From: Paenibacillus maysiensis
Lineage (GTDB): Bacteria; Bacillota; Bacilli; Paenibacillales; Paenibacillaceae
Direction of reading: 5' to 3'
Length of the DNA: 37,928 bases
Assembly (NCBI RefSeq): GCF_000520815.1
Contig: NZ_ASRY01000156.1
Coordinates: 1-37,928 of the forward strand
Shown here: one piece after another, positions 1 to 10,417 of the stretch
How positions within the stretch are numbered: position 1 is the stretch's first letter
How the letters are laid out: every line of letters begins with the position of its first letter
Translations under genes and position numbers: made by a program
The notes under the pieces: model-generated
What the model saw: the letters and a program-made list of their open reading frames with translations, nothing else
Database searches by the model: none
What the model was told of the DNA's origin: nothing

Positions 1-210
1 CCATGATCTCCTTGAGATTGTGGTCCTTTTTTTGTATATTACGTTCCAGAACCTTATATGTAACCCCTAATCTGTCTTTTTCCAAGCGGATTATTTTTAA
101 TAAAAGGGTCGATTTTATCTCTGGAAAAGCTTAATTATAAAGGATGTCCTTCCTGTGAGTACACTTGTTTGTACAGGGAAATACTAAAAGTTATGGCTGC
201 TGAGGAAGGC

Positions 211-239
211 TTGACACCCCTATACCGCTTTGCTAAGAT
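211..239 (+). promoter_or_regulatory. Sigma-A promoter of guaB
   Basis: A perfect -35 TTGACA (211-216), a 17-nt spacer and TAAGAT (234-239) with an extended -10 TGC (231-233) stand upstream of guaB. Transcription should start near 246, giving a leader of about 85 nt. The leader carries a short hairpin (TGTCC 271-275 with GGACA 281-285) but no purine-riboswitch core and no T-run. Positions 1-210 hold no gene I can support. Confidence 0.8.
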
Positions 240-318
240 TGCAATAATATATTTTCAGAGAGCCTTGATTTGTCCATGTCGGACAGACAACAAGACCAAT
301 ACAGACTAAATAATTTGA

Positions 319-1791
<1,473 letters not shown>

Positions 1792-1814
1792 AGTTCAGCT
1801 GTAGTAGATTTGAC

Positions 1815-1852
1815 GACAGGCAGGGCGTATTTCGCTCTGCCTGTCTTTTTTT
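1815..1852 (+). terminator. Rho-independent terminator of guaB
   Basis: A 13-bp stem (GACAGGCAGGGCG with CGCTCTGCCTGTC, one G-U pair) with a 5-nt loop is followed by seven T. The gap from here to dacA at 2123 has only small hairpins and no recognisable gene. I could not assign a convincing dacA promoter in it. Confidence 0.9.
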
Positions 1853-2122
1853 AGAGATACCCCTGTGATAGAATAGACAGGTGTCCGCCTTTTTAAGAAA
1901 TTGTTGAGAAAGTAAAGACACATGAGTACCCTTAATGAGTACCTTGCTGGATTCAAACAAATAACAAGTAGAGCATGCTCATGATAGGCCGAACTTATAA
2001 AGAAGAAATCCAATAAATGATAAGACATTAAACATTAATTACATTGGCCAAGTTAAGGCTATAACCACCGTCTCGCTATACATAGCGGATCGGGCTGAGG
2101 TACGAGAGGAGTTTGTATCCAT

Positions 2123-3511
2123 TTGAAACCGAATAATCTAAAGCAAAATAAAAAACGCAGCATGATTAAAAAGAGCGTAACAGCAGTCATGGTGCTTAAT
2201 ATGATGTATATGTCAGCATTGCCGGTTGTGGGAAATTTTGATCCCACTGTAGCTACTTTTGCTGCCGGAGCGACAACAGAGGCGGCGAATATTACGGGGA
2301 CAGGCTCTGTGAAGCCGCCTAGTCTGGCACTGCGCTCGGCTATCTTGATTGAGCCTTCCACAGGGCAGATATTGCTGTCCATGAACCCGGATGAGCCGCT
2401 CCCACCAGCAAGTATGACCAAAATGATGACAGAGTACATCGTAGCGGAGCAGGTCAAGCAAGGAAAGCTCAAATGGACGGATAAGGTTACGGTTAATGAG
2501 AATGCTGCCAAGAGCATCGGATCGCGTATTTTTCTGGCTCAAGGTGATCAACATACGGTAGAAGAGTTGTATATTGCCATGGCGGTAGGCTCTGCCAATG
2601 ATGCAACGGTAGCTCTTGCCGAGCGTGTGTCTGGAACCGAGCAGGACTTTGTAAAATTGATGAATGAAACAGCTCAGAAAATGGGTATGAAAAATACGTA
2701 TTTTATTAACTCTACAGGATTGGACCGTAAGGATATGCCTGCAGGGTTTCAACCGGATACCAATCGAGAAACTGTAATGACAGCGAGAGATGCGGCAATA
2801 CTGGCTGGTAACATCATTAAGGACCATCCGGATTATACACGATTTACGACGATTCAATCATACAAATTCCGTCCGACGGACAAAGCACCGATTATTAACT
2901 ACAACTGGATGTTGGAAGCAAACAAGAATATAACCAACTTTAGAAAGTATGCTTATCCGGGTCTGGATGGGATGAAAACAGGTCATACAGCTAATGCGGG
3001 CAACTGTTTTACAGGAACAGCCGAACGCAATGGAATGCGCCTCATTAGTGTAGTTATGGGTGCTGACTCCGATGCACACCGTTTTACAGAAACAGCTAAA
3101 GTATTAAACTATGGTTTCGATAATTTTGAAGTGAAGCAGGTAGTGGCTCCAAAGACGGTGGTTAAAGGTGTGGAAAATGTACCTGTCACCAAGGGGACTG
3201 AGACAGAAGTACCTGTCGTGACCAAGGATGCAGTAAGCTTTGTCGTACCTAAAGGTGCAAGCAATCCTAAAGTGACGTTTACAACGAACATTATGCCGGA
3301 AAGCTCGCTCGTGGCACCTTTGAAGCAAGGGGCAAAAGTCGGAACGATTACGTACACGTACAAAACGGATGGCGTGGATAAAGGTCAAGTCAAAACTGTC
3401 GATATGGTTACTACAAACGCTGTGGAAGAGGGCGGCTGGTTCCGTATGCTTTTCCGGGCCATTGGCGATTTCTTTGGTGATTTGTTCCAGGGAATTAAAA
3501 ACTTGTTTTAA
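2123..3511 (+). CDS. dacA: D-alanyl-D-alanine carboxypeptidase (PBP5-type)
   Basis: Removes the terminal D-Ala from peptidoglycan pentapeptides on the outer membrane face and so limits cross-linking. 462 residues. An N-terminal hydrophobic signal peptide follows a lysine-rich start. The penicillin-binding triad is complete: SMTK (in PPASMTKMM), SAN (in VGSANDA) and KTG (in DGMKTGHT). A beta-rich PBP5 C-terminal domain leads to an amphipathic tail rich in Phe and Trp (GGWFRMLFRAIGDFF) that should anchor the protein in the membrane surface. The TTG start at 2123 follows GAGAGGAG (2104-2111) at 11 nt; ATG 2162 is a shorter in-frame alternative. Gene order guaB-dacA-pdxS matches B. subtilis. Confidence 0.95.
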   Translation: MKPNNLKQNKKRSMIKKSVTAVMVLNMMYMSALPVVGNFDPTVATFAAGATTEAANITGTGSVKPPSLALRSAILIEPSTGQILLSMNPDEPLPPASMTKMMTEYIVAEQVKQGKLKWTDKVTVNENAAKSIGSRIFLAQGDQHTVEELYIAMAVGSANDATVALAERVSGTEQDFVKLMNETAQKMGMKNTYFINSTGLDRKDMPAGFQPDTNRETVMTARDAAILAGNIIKDHPDYTRFTTIQSYKFRPTDKAPIINYNWMLEANKNITNFRKYAYPGLDGMKTGHTANAGNCFTGTAERNGMRLISVVMGADSDAHRFTETAKVLNYGFDNFEVKQVVAPKTVVKGVENVPVTKGTETEVPVVTKDAVSFVVPKGASNPKVTFTTNIMPESSLVAPLKQGAKVGTITYTYKTDGVDKGQVKTVDMVTTNAVEEGGWFRMLFRAIGDFFGDLFQGIKNLF

Positions 3512-3581
3512 TGGCCTTGTTGCCAATTAGAGAGAAGCGATGTATCCTGTTTTTCATTACTTATTTAGCGGCTTGAAATGA

Positions 3582-3610
3582 TTGTGTATTTGGCGTCTGT
3601 GCGGTAAAAT
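3582..3610 (+). promoter_or_regulatory. Sigma-A promoter of pdxST
   Basis: TTGTGT (3582-3587), a 17-nt spacer and TAAAAT (3605-3610) lie 44 nt before the pdxS start. The -35 is weak and the -10 good. Confidence 0.55.
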
Positions 3611-3653
3611 ATTAAGTTAGAATCTAAACGAAACCCTTACAGGAGGCAACGAC

Positions 3654-4535
3654 ATGGAAACGGGAACTTCACGTGTAAAAAGAGGTATGGCAGAGATGCA
3701 AAAAGGCGGCGTAATCATGGATGTCATGAACGCTGAACAGGCTAAAATCGCAGAGGCGGCAGGTGCTACAGCAGTAATGGCACTTGAACGGGTGCCTTCA
3801 GATATCCGCGCAGCTGGCGGGGTTGCCCGTATGGCTGACCCAACGATTGTGGAAGAGGTCATGAAGGTGGTTTCTATTCCCGTTATGGCTAAGGCTCGTA
3901 TCGGTCATTTTGTGGAGGCGAAGGTGCTGGAATCTCTCGGAGTTGACTATCTCGACGAGAGCGAAGTGCTGACACCTGCGGATGAAGTATTCCATATCGA
4001 TAAGAAAGAGTTCACCGTTCCATTCGTTTGCGGAGCCAAGGATCTGGGAGAAGCACTGCGTCGCATCGGCGAAGGAGCATCCATGATTCGTACAAAGGGT
4101 GAGCCTGGAACCGGAAATATTGTCGAAGCTGTTCGTCATATGCGTTTTATCAACGGCCAAATTCGCAAGGTGCAAAACCTGTCGAAGGACGAGCTGTATG
4201 CAGAAGCGAAAAACCTTGGCGTTGCTTACGAATTGCTGCTGGAAGTGCATGAGCACGGCAAGCTGCCAGTGGTTAACTTTGCAGCGGGCGGCGTAGCAAC
4301 ACCTGCCGATGCCGCATTGATGATGCATTTGGGCGCTGATGGTGTATTCGTCGGTTCTGGCATTTTCAAATCCGATAGCCCTGAGAAGTTTGCACGTGCC
4401 ATCGTGGAAGCGACTACTCATTATACGGACTACAAGCTGATTGCAGAAGTGTCCAAGAATTTGGGCGCTCCGATGAAGGGCATTGAAATTTCCAAACTGG
4501 CACCGCATGAACGCATGCAGGATCGTGGTTGGTAA
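3654..4535 (+). CDS. pdxS: Pyridoxal 5'-phosphate synthase, synthase subunit PdxS
   Basis: Builds pyridoxal phosphate from ribose 5-phosphate, glyceraldehyde 3-phosphate and the ammonia supplied by PdxT, in a dodecameric complex. 293 residues, full family length. The N-terminus carries the typical [17 protein letters not shown] stretch. The substrate lysine lies in [11 protein letters not shown], and the glycine-rich phosphate loops GEPGTGN and [10 protein letters not shown] are intact. ATG 3654 follows AGGAGG (3641-3646) at 7 nt. pdxT starts 16 nt after its stop, so the pair is one operon. The terminator-free junction suggests serS may be partly co-transcribed. Confidence 0.98.
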   Translation: METGTSRVKRGMAEMQKGGVIMDVMNAEQAKIAEAAGATAVMALERVPSDIRAAGGVARMADPTIVEEVMKVVSIPVMAKARIGHFVEAKVLESLGVDYLDESEVLTPADEVFHIDKKEFTVPFVCGAKDLGEALRRIGEGASMIRTKGEPGTGNIVEAVRHMRFINGQIRKVQNLSKDELYAEAKNLGVAYELLLEVHEHGKLPVVNFAAGGVATPADAALMMHLGADGVFVGSGIFKSDSPEKFARAIVEATTHYTDYKLIAEVSKNLGAPMKGIEISKLAPHERMQDRGW

Positions 4536-4551
4536 GAAGGAAGGGACAGGC

Positions 4552-5118
4552 ATGAAAATAGGAGTTCTGTCGCTGCAAGGCGCTGTGGCTGAGCATATAC
4601 GAAGCGTTGAACTTGCGGGTGCGGAAGGTGTGGCGGTGAAGAAGATCGAACAGCTCAATGAGCTGTCCGGTCTTATCATTCCCGGTGGTGAAAGCACGAC
4701 GATTGGCAAGCTAATGCGCAAGTATGACTTTATAGATGCCATACGCCAGTTTTCCGATCAAGGCAAGCCAATATTCGGCACTTGTGCAGGATTGATTGTG
4801 CTGGCCAAAACGGTTCAAGGACAAGAAGAAGCACATTTGGGACTGATGGATATAACAGTGGCACGTAATGCTTTTGGTCGCCAGCGGGAAAGCTTTGAAA
4901 CAGACTTGGACATTAAAGGGATTGAGGAACCGGTTCGTGCTGTGTTTATACGCGCGCCATTAATACAGTCTGTTGGAACGGGAGTAGATGTGTTGTCTGA
5001 GTATAACGGCGAGATCGTGGCGGCCCGTCAGGGTCATTTGCTGGCTTCATCCTTCCATCCGGAATTAACGGACGATTACCGGTTGCATCAGTATTTTGTG
5101 GATATGGTCCGCGAATAG
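4552..5118 (+). CDS. pdxT: Pyridoxal 5'-phosphate synthase, glutaminase subunit PdxT
   Basis: A class I glutamine amidotransferase that hydrolyses glutamine and channels ammonia to PdxS. 188 residues from ATG 4552, which gives the family N-terminus [15 protein letters not shown] and follows AAGGAAGGGA. The in-frame upstream start at 4483 overlaps pdxS and has no ribosome site. The nucleophile cysteine is in GTCAGL, the His-Glu pair in SFHPEL, and the GGES oxyanion strand in IIPGGESTT. All catalytic residues are present. Confidence 0.97.
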   Translation: MKIGVLSLQGAVAEHIRSVELAGAEGVAVKKIEQLNELSGLIIPGGESTTIGKLMRKYDFIDAIRQFSDQGKPIFGTCAGLIVLAKTVQGQEEAHLGLMDITVARNAFGRQRESFETDLDIKGIEEPVRAVFIRAPLIQSVGTGVDVLSEYNGEIVAARQGHLLASSFHPELTDDYRLHQYFVDMVRE

Positions 5119-5153
5119 CGGAAAGTCGGTTTGTAGTGTAGGAGGGATTACCT

Positions 5154-6437
5154 GTGTTAGATATAAAGATTTTACGTAATGAGCTTGGTCGGGTTGAAAA
5201 AGCTTTGCAAAATAGGGGCAAATCTCTGGATCTGATAAATGGCTTTACGGATCTGGATGTGCGTCGTCGTGAGTTGCTTCAAGAAAGTGAAGCGCTCAAA
5301 AATCGCCGGAATGTCGTATCCGGTGAAGTAGCCAAGTTGAAGAAGAATAAAGAAAATGCGGATGACCTTATTGCCGAGATGCGTCAGGTTTCTGACCGTA
5401 TTAAAGAATTGGATGAGCAAGTGCGCGAGCTGGAGGTTCAGATCGACGAGCTGGTAATGTCCATTCCGAATATCCCCAACGAGTCGGTGCCTGTAGGTGC
5501 TTCGGAGGAGGATAATATAGAGATTCGCCGCTGGTCCGAGCCACGCGAGTTTTCTTTTACGCCAAAAGCACATTGGGAGCTGGCACAGGAGCTGGATATT
5601 CTCGATTTTGAGGCGGCAGCGAAGGTGACGGGTTCCCGTTTTACGTTCTACAAAGGATTGGGAGCACGTCTGGAGCGTGCGCTGATTAACTTTATGATGG
5701 ATCTGCATAGCAGTGAGCATGGTTATGAAGAAATGCTGCCCCCATACATTGTGAACCGGGACAGTCTGTATGGAACAGGACAGCTTCCGAAGTTTGAAGA
5801 GGATTTGTTCAAGCTGCGCGATACCGAGTATTATCTCATTCCTACGGCTGAAGTTCCGGTAACGAACTATCACCGCGAAGAGATTATGAACGCGGATCAG
5901 CTTCCAAAAAATTATGTAGCATACAGCTCCTGTTTCCGCTCTGAGGCAGGATCGGCAGGACGGGATACACGTGGTTTGATCCGTCAGCATCAGTTCAATA
6001 AGGTAGAGATGCTTAAGCTGGTTCACCCGGACACCTCCTATGAGGAACTGGAGAAAATGACGAATAATGCAGAGCGTGTTTTGCAACTGCTTGAACTTCC
6101 ATATCGTGTGCTGGCACTTTGCACCGGGGATATGGGCTTCACGTCTGCCAAAACCTACGATCTGGAAGTATGGCTGCCTGAGAGTGGCATGTACCGTGAG
6201 ATTTCTTCTTGTTCGAATACAGAAGATTTCCAAGCGCGTCGTGCAAACATCCGGTTTCGGCCGGAGTCGAAAGCAAAGCCTGAATTTGTACATACACTGA
6301 ACGGTTCAGGATTGGCTGTAGGACGCACAGTGGCTGCTATTTTGGAGAACTATCAGCAGGAGGACGGAAGCGTTGTAATTCCGGAAGTGCTGCGTTCATA
6401 CATGCGAGGCGCTGAAGTTATTGCTCCCAAACAGTAA
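5154..6437 (+). CDS. serS: Seryl-tRNA synthetase
   Basis: Charges tRNA-Ser with serine in the cytoplasm. 427 residues. Residues about 1-110 form the long antiparallel coiled coil that grips the tRNA-Ser variable arm. The rest is the class II catalytic core with motif 2 ([20 protein letters not shown]) and motif 3 ([18 protein letters not shown]). GTG 5154 follows AGGAGGG (5140-5146). The 35-nt gap to pdxT leaves no room for a T-box. A tRNA-Ser gene follows directly, as in B. subtilis. Confidence 0.98.
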   Translation: MLDIKILRNELGRVEKALQNRGKSLDLINGFTDLDVRRRELLQESEALKNRRNVVSGEVAKLKKNKENADDLIAEMRQVSDRIKELDEQVRELEVQIDELVMSIPNIPNESVPVGASEEDNIEIRRWSEPREFSFTPKAHWELAQELDILDFEAAAKVTGSRFTFYKGLGARLERALINFMMDLHSSEHGYEEMLPPYIVNRDSLYGTGQLPKFEEDLFKLRDTEYYLIPTAEVPVTNYHREEIMNADQLPKNYVAYSSCFRSEAGSAGRDTRGLIRQHQFNKVEMLKLVHPDTSYEELEKMTNNAERVLQLLELPYRVLALCTGDMGFTSAKTYDLEVWLPESGMYREISSCSNTEDFQARRANIRFRPESKAKPEFVHTLNGSGLAVGRTVAAILENYQQEDGSVVIPEVLRSYMRGAEVIAPKQ

Positions 6438-6440
6438 GCA

Positions 6441-6469
6441 TTGCATTCGTTTAAAGTCTGTGGTAAAAT
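6441..6469 (+). promoter_or_regulatory. Promoter of tRNA-Ser
   Basis: TTGCAT (6441-6446), 17 nt, then TAAAAT (6464-6469) preceded by an extended TGG (6461-6463). It begins three bases after the serS stop, so the tRNA has its own promoter. Confidence 0.7.
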
Positions 6470-6527
6470 GATTTTGTTGCGCCTGAGTTTATTTTAAATG
6501 GGAAGCAACTTTATCCAATTACCACCT

Positions 6528-6616
6528 GGAGAGGTACCGAAGCGGTCATAACGGGGCGGTCTTGAAAACCGTTAGGGCGCAAGTCCACATGGGTTCGAAT
6601 CCCATCCTCTCCGCCA
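6528..6616 (+). tRNA. tRNA-Ser (anticodon UGA)
   Basis: The acceptor stem GGAGAGG (6528-6534) pairs with CCTCTCC (6606-6612), followed by discriminator G and an encoded CCA (6614-6616). The anticodon stem GCGGT/ACCGT closes the loop CTTGAAA, giving anticodon TGA (reads UCA). A long variable arm and the GGTTCGAATCC T-arm are present, as expected for a class II tRNA. Confidence 0.97.
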
Positions 6617-6632
6617 TTATTATAAATGAACC

Positions 6633-6709
6633 AAGCCATTCGAATACGATTAGCTGATACATTAGCCTTTATACGCTGATGATTAGAGATCGTAAAGGAT
6701 GGCTTTTTT
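6633..6709 (+). terminator. Probable terminator of tRNA-Ser
   Basis: An outer stem AAGCCAT (6633-6639) with ATGGCTT (6699-6705) encloses an inner pairing CCTTTA..ACG (6666-6675) with CGTAAAGG (6691-6698). Six T end at 6709. Confidence 0.5.
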
Positions 6710-6762
6710 GTTGTATAAAAAGCCTGCTTTTTTCACACGTTATCAGATGTGGAGGTGCTGGC

Positions 6763-7104
6763 ATGAATCGAGAAATGACAGTAGATCAGCAAAAGCTGGT
6801 AGAAGCCTGGCAGGAACAACTGCCGAGACTTTTGAATTCAGGGGATAAATCACAGGTACAAGCAGATGAAGCAGACAACCGCACTATACGAATTCATATT
6901 GAGGTAGAGGGCCGACAAATGTACTCCTTTGATTTTGCATGTACTTATGTAGATTCTCGGGAAGTGCAGGTTAGCTTGGTCGATGTAGAACGGGATGGAC
7001 AGTCTGTGGATGAACGAACAGATATCATTCAACAGCTGGTGTCCGATTACACTCGACATATTCATCAGTGTGCTCAAACGTTGCAGTCATTGACACATTC
7101 GTAG
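6763..7104 (+). CDS. Conserved hypothetical protein (113 aa)
   Basis: I do not recognise the family. 113 residues, soluble, acidic, without membrane segments or cysteine motifs except single Cys residues. The order looks alpha (Gln-rich start), then beta strands (RTIRIHIEVEGRQMYSFDFACTYVD, REVQVSLVDVERDG), then a helix ending in HIHQCAQTLQSLTHS. The start is ATG 6763, six bases after GGAGGT (6751-6756). Upstream in-frame codons have no ribosome site. It heads a run of three small genes on the + strand (6763, 7131, 7373) that ends with a spore protein, so a link with sporulation is possible but unproven. Confidence 0.8.
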   Translation: MNREMTVDQQKLVEAWQEQLPRLLNSGDKSQVQADEADNRTIRIHIEVEGRQMYSFDFACTYVDSREVQVSLVDVERDGQSVDERTDIIQQLVSDYTRHIHQCAQTLQSLTHS

Positions 7105-7130
7105 TCATGAAGGAATGAGGGGGAAGCTAC

Positions 7131-7301
7131 ATGACAAAAGCCAAAAACGGACTGGATAAAAACCTGTCTAACATTGTGGATGATTTGGAGCAGCGTCCGG
7201 TTAATAGTCATCAGGCACAGCAAGTGCAGCAGGATCGTAATGACCGCCGTCATCAGGATGCACTTAATCATGATAAATCAGAAGACCTGCACCATCTATA
7301 G
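7131..7301 (+). CDS. Small hydrophilic protein (56 aa)
   Basis: A 56-residue reading frame that begins MTKAKNGLDKNLSNIVDD and ends DALNHDKSEDLHHL. It is rich in Gln, Asp, His and Asn and has no hydrophobic core, so it is probably disordered. ATG 7131 follows GAGGGGGAAG (7117-7126). It lies 26 nt after the 113-aa gene and 71 nt before sspP. The composition resembles small spore proteins, but I recognise no family. Confidence 0.75.
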   Translation: MTKAKNGLDKNLSNIVDDLEQRPVNSHQAQQVQQDRNDRRHQDALNHDKSEDLHHL

Positions 7302-7372
7302 TCCTATTTTAAATGGTAATGAATGGATTTTCTAATGTATCAAAATTTAGTCTGAGAACGGAGGATGCATAA

Positions 7373-7528
7373 ATGGGCAAGCCTAAAGCCATTCCTGTTC
7401 CTGAGGCACAGGACGCCGGTGGAGGAAACGAAAAGCGTGAGCGCAATCATCAACAGGAGCCATTGTCCGGTTCCAAAAAGGTGAAACAGCGGAATCACGT
7501 AGACCACCACAACAGAGAAGGATCATAA
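7373..7528 (+). CDS. sspP: Small acid-soluble spore protein P (SspP-type)
   Basis: A minor spore-core protein made in the forespore; the exact role of the family is not known. 51 residues. The core EPLSGSKKVKQRNH matches the conserved EPLSGSKKVKNRNH that I recall from B. subtilis SspP. The N-terminus is Lys/Pro rich and the tail is His rich (VDHHNREGS). ATG 7373 follows GGAGG (7360-7364). I looked for a SigG-type promoter in front (TGAATR with CATNNTA) and found no convincing one. This gene is direct evidence that the host forms endospores. Confidence 0.88.
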   Translation: MGKPKAIPVPEAQDAGGGNEKRERNHQQEPLSGSKKVKQRNHVDHHNREGS

Positions 7529-7568
7529 GCAGTTAGACTTTTTGCCTAAAAATTATGGTAAAGTACAG

Positions 7569-7600
7569 GACACCCTTGCTAAAGAGCCGGGGTGTCTTTG
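7569..7600 (+). terminator. Probable terminator after sspP
   Basis: GACACCC (7569-7575) pairs perfectly with GGGTGTC (7590-7596), 14-nt loop, but only a short T-rich tail follows. Confidence 0.55.
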
Positions 7601-7726
7601 TGCTTATTGTAAGAAAATTTTCCAATAAGTGTTTCATTGCTTGTGAGATTGCGGTAAAATAGAGGGTGTGTATTTTTTTGTTAGCATTATAAAAGGGGTT
7701 AATTATGAGAGGAGAGAATCTACACA

Positions 7727-8803
7727 ATGAGTAAAAAGTTATCCGTCTTGGTACTCGCTATGGTATTGCTTTTGACGGTAGCGCTGGTAGGTTGTAGCAA
7801 GAAGTTAGAACCGAAGGAAGCTGTTACGAACGGTACTGCTAATGCAATGAAACTGACTTCTTATGAAACCAAAAGTCAATTTACGGTTAAGGATCTGACG
7901 ATCACATCTGCTTCCATTCCAAGCGAGCAAAGTGCAATGGTAACCAGTATGCTGAAAAACGCAGATATTACGCTGGATGGTGTATATCAAAAAGAACCTT
8001 TACAATCTGAAATGACGCTGGGCATTCATTTGAAAGGTGACCTTTCCACCAGCTTCACGATTCCAATGGTTATGACCAAAGATAAATTGTACGTTAAAAT
8101 TCCGAACATTCCATTTTACCCGCTTCCACAGGACGTTGTAGGTAAATTCCTGATTATTGATCCGCAGGAGCTGGCTAAACAGTCCGGACAAGAATTTAAC
8201 CCTGCATCCATGGATCAGGAAAAATCGCAGAAATTTGCGAATGAAGTCATTGCTGCTATTCTAGGTGAGTATGATCAAGCAACGTACTTCTTTGATATTG
8301 ATCCTAAAGATGCTAAATTGCCACAAGGCCTTAAAGCTAAACAAGTCGTACAATTTAAAGTGACAAACGACAACGTGAAGCAAGCGACAAATACCTTTAT
8401 CACTAAGGCGCTTCCTAAAGTCCTTGATGTGATGTCTAAAGACGAATATGCTAGCATGCTGCAAGTGAAGAAGGAAGAACTGGCTGAAGCGAAGAAAGAA
8501 CTGCAATCAAACACCAGTGAGGTTAGCAAAAAGCTGGATGAGTTGAAAAACTACTTGACTGTGAAGCAGTTTGACATTAACACAGCCTTGAACAAGGATG
8601 ATATTCCTGTGTATCAAGACCTGAATGCGAATGTAGAGATGAATGATCCAACCACAAAAGATAACGTAAAACTGTCTGTAACTGGCTACACGCAATACAA
8701 CAAAATCAATGAAAAAGCAACATTTAAAGTGGGTATTCCAACAGGGGACCAAGTCCTGACGATCGAACAATTTCAACAAAAAATGCAAACTGTTGCTCCT
8801 TAA
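7727..8803 (+). CDS. Lipoprotein of unknown function (358 aa)
   Basis: Begins with a lipoprotein signal peptide: MSKK, a hydrophobic stretch, then the lipobox LVGC with Cys23 as the predicted lipidation site. The mature part is beta-rich for about 170 residues (YETKSQFTVKDLTIT, QSEMTLGIHLKGDLSTSFTIP). A Lys/Glu-rich coiled coil follows at about residues 245-280 (KKEELAEAKKELQSN, SKKLDELKNY), then a second beta-rich segment. This layout fits LolA/LppX-like fold lipoproteins of Firmicutes, which is inference from pattern only. ATG 7727 follows GAGAGGAG (7707-7714). A TAAAAT at 7655-7660 may be its -10, but no good -35 is visible. Confidence 0.88.
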   Translation: MSKKLSVLVLAMVLLLTVALVGCSKKLEPKEAVTNGTANAMKLTSYETKSQFTVKDLTITSASIPSEQSAMVTSMLKNADITLDGVYQKEPLQSEMTLGIHLKGDLSTSFTIPMVMTKDKLYVKIPNIPFYPLPQDVVGKFLIIDPQELAKQSGQEFNPASMDQEKSQKFANEVIAAILGEYDQATYFFDIDPKDAKLPQGLKAKQVVQFKVTNDNVKQATNTFITKALPKVLDVMSKDEYASMLQVKKEELAEAKKELQSNTSEVSKKLDELKNYLTVKQFDINTALNKDDIPVYQDLNANVEMNDPTTKDNVKLSVTGYTQYNKINEKATFKVGIPTGDQVLTIEQFQQKMQTVAP

Positions 8804-8860
8804 GTAAAGGAATGACGCGATTGTAAAGGCATTATCCATATAATATGATGTAATGCGAGA

Positions 8861-8894
8861 AAAACCGCTTGGCTTAGAGCCAGGCGGTTTTTTT
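8861..8894 (+). terminator. Bidirectional terminator
   Basis: A 14-bp stem (AAAACCGCTTGGCT with AGCCAGGCGGTTTT, one G-U) with a 3-nt loop and T/A runs on both sides. It separates the lipoprotein gene (+) from the acetyltransferase gene (-). Confidence 0.9.
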
Positions 8895-8895
8895 G

Positions 8896-9495
8896 TCATA
8901 TATAGCTCTGGGCAGATGGTGTACCTGTCCAGGTCTGCCACACATGATCCTCGGCTAAAAGCCCGAATATCCGATGATCCTGCCATGTCCCTTGAATTTG
9001 TACCAGCTTGCGGGCAATACCTTCAGGCTGAAAGCCGCACTTTTGCAGTACACGCTGTGAGCGCTCATTATGCAGCAGGGTTCCGGCTTGTAGACGGTGA
9101 AGCGATAGGGCGCGGAAGGCAAATTGTATGGCCAGCTTCAAAGCTGCGGTCATATGCCCCTTGCCTTGTTCGTGCTGATCCATCATGTAGCCGATATCGG
9201 CGAATTGTCCCATGCCACGCACAAGATTAGAAATGGAGACATAGCCGATCAGACGCTCGTCCTCCAAGAGAAAGATACCGAACGAATATCCCCGATCCTC
9301 CTCTGCTTGACGCAATTTCTGACGGATATATTCCTCCTGTTCTTCCAGCGTGAAAAATGAATCGTCGTGAAGTGGCTCGTACGGCGCATGGGACTCCCTA
9401 TTTGTAAGCCTGAGGGCAAGTAGAGCTTCACTATCCGCCAGGCTAAATGGCCGTAACAAGATACCTTGAGGCGTGTTATACAAGCTCATAGGCAT
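8896..9495 (-). CDS. GNAT family N-acetyltransferase (RimJ/RimL type)
   Basis: Transfers acetyl from acetyl-CoA to an amine; the substrate cannot be told. 199 residues. The RimJ-like pattern is clear: the N-terminal LLRPFSLADSEALLALR, the strand GYVSISNLVRG, the acetyl-CoA loop region DQHEQGKGHMTAALKLAI, and the C-terminal LHNERSQRVLQKCGFQPEGIARK. The start is ATG 9495, eight bases after AAGGAG; the longer in-frame start at 9513 would place the ribosome site inside the gene. Ribosomal-protein acetylation or resistance to a small molecule are both possible. Confidence 0.88.
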   Translation of the reverse strand: MPMSLYNTPQGILLRPFSLADSEALLALRLTNRESHAPYEPLHDDSFFTLEEQEEYIRQKLRQAEEDRGYSFGIFLLEDERLIGYVSISNLVRGMGQFADIGYMMDQHEQGKGHMTAALKLAIQFAFRALSLHRLQAGTLLHNERSQRVLQKCGFQPEGIARKLVQIQGTWQDHRIFGLLAEDHVWQTWTGTPSAQSYI

Positions 9496-9588
9496 GGGCT
9501 GATCTCCTTCCATGGGAAATTAGCAATGAGACGTCAATAACGGCTGCATTACGGTTGTGTATAAGTAAGCGATCCTAACTACCCATCC

Positions 9589-10143
<555 letters not shown>

Positions 10144-10152
10144 TTAACATGA

Positions 10153-10245
10153 TGTGAATAATTTTGTGGATAACACGACACTTGTCCACAGGTTTATCCA
10201 CAGTTTATAATAAAAGCTGTGTATTTGTGGACGACTTGTGGATGA
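10153..10245. promoter_or_regulatory. Cluster of five to six DnaA boxes
   Basis: Measured against TTATNCACA: TTATTCACA on the minus strand (10153-10161), TTATCCACA minus (10165-10173), TTGTCCACA plus (10182-10190, one mismatch), TTATCCACA plus (10194-10202), TCGTCCACA minus (10226-10234, two mismatches) and TCATCCACA minus (10237-10245, one mismatch). Pairs are 11-12 bp apart, about one helical turn. An AT-rich stretch (10246-10262) follows. It lies in the 328-bp gap between the divergent tadA and the sensor-kinase gene. No dnaA, dnaN or other origin gene is nearby, so a regulatory or DnaA-titration cluster is more likely than oriC. Confidence 0.82.
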
Positions 10246-10279
10246 TTATCTTATTATATTGTAGGCAAACGTTCGCATA

Positions 10280-10308
10280 TTGACAACTGTATACAAGCTG
10301 TGTGTATT
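10280..10308 (+). promoter_or_regulatory. Possible sigma-A promoter of the sensor kinase
   Basis: TTGACA (10280-10285), 17 nt, TGTATT (10303-10308, four of six). It lies 35 bp downstream of the last DnaA box. An inverted repeat ATGCTGG (10332-10338) / CCAGCAT (10387-10393) sits in the leader. Confidence 0.5.
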
Positions 10309-10417
10309 TATGTTTATCCGGGAAATGTAAATGCTGGTATCACAGGCGCTATTACGGTATCATTGAGTTAGCAATTGCCAGTAATCGCCAGCATACGGCA
10401 AGAGGTGAGAAATCAGT

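Noticed and set aside
5119..5153. T-box upstream of serS
   Set aside because: Only 35 nt lie between pdxT and serS.
5172..6293. 373-codon minus-strand frame opposite serS
   Set aside because: A shadow of serS, with low-quality composition and no promoter context.
7303..7372. SigG promoter for sspP
   Set aside because: TGAATG is present, but no CATNNTA at the right distance.
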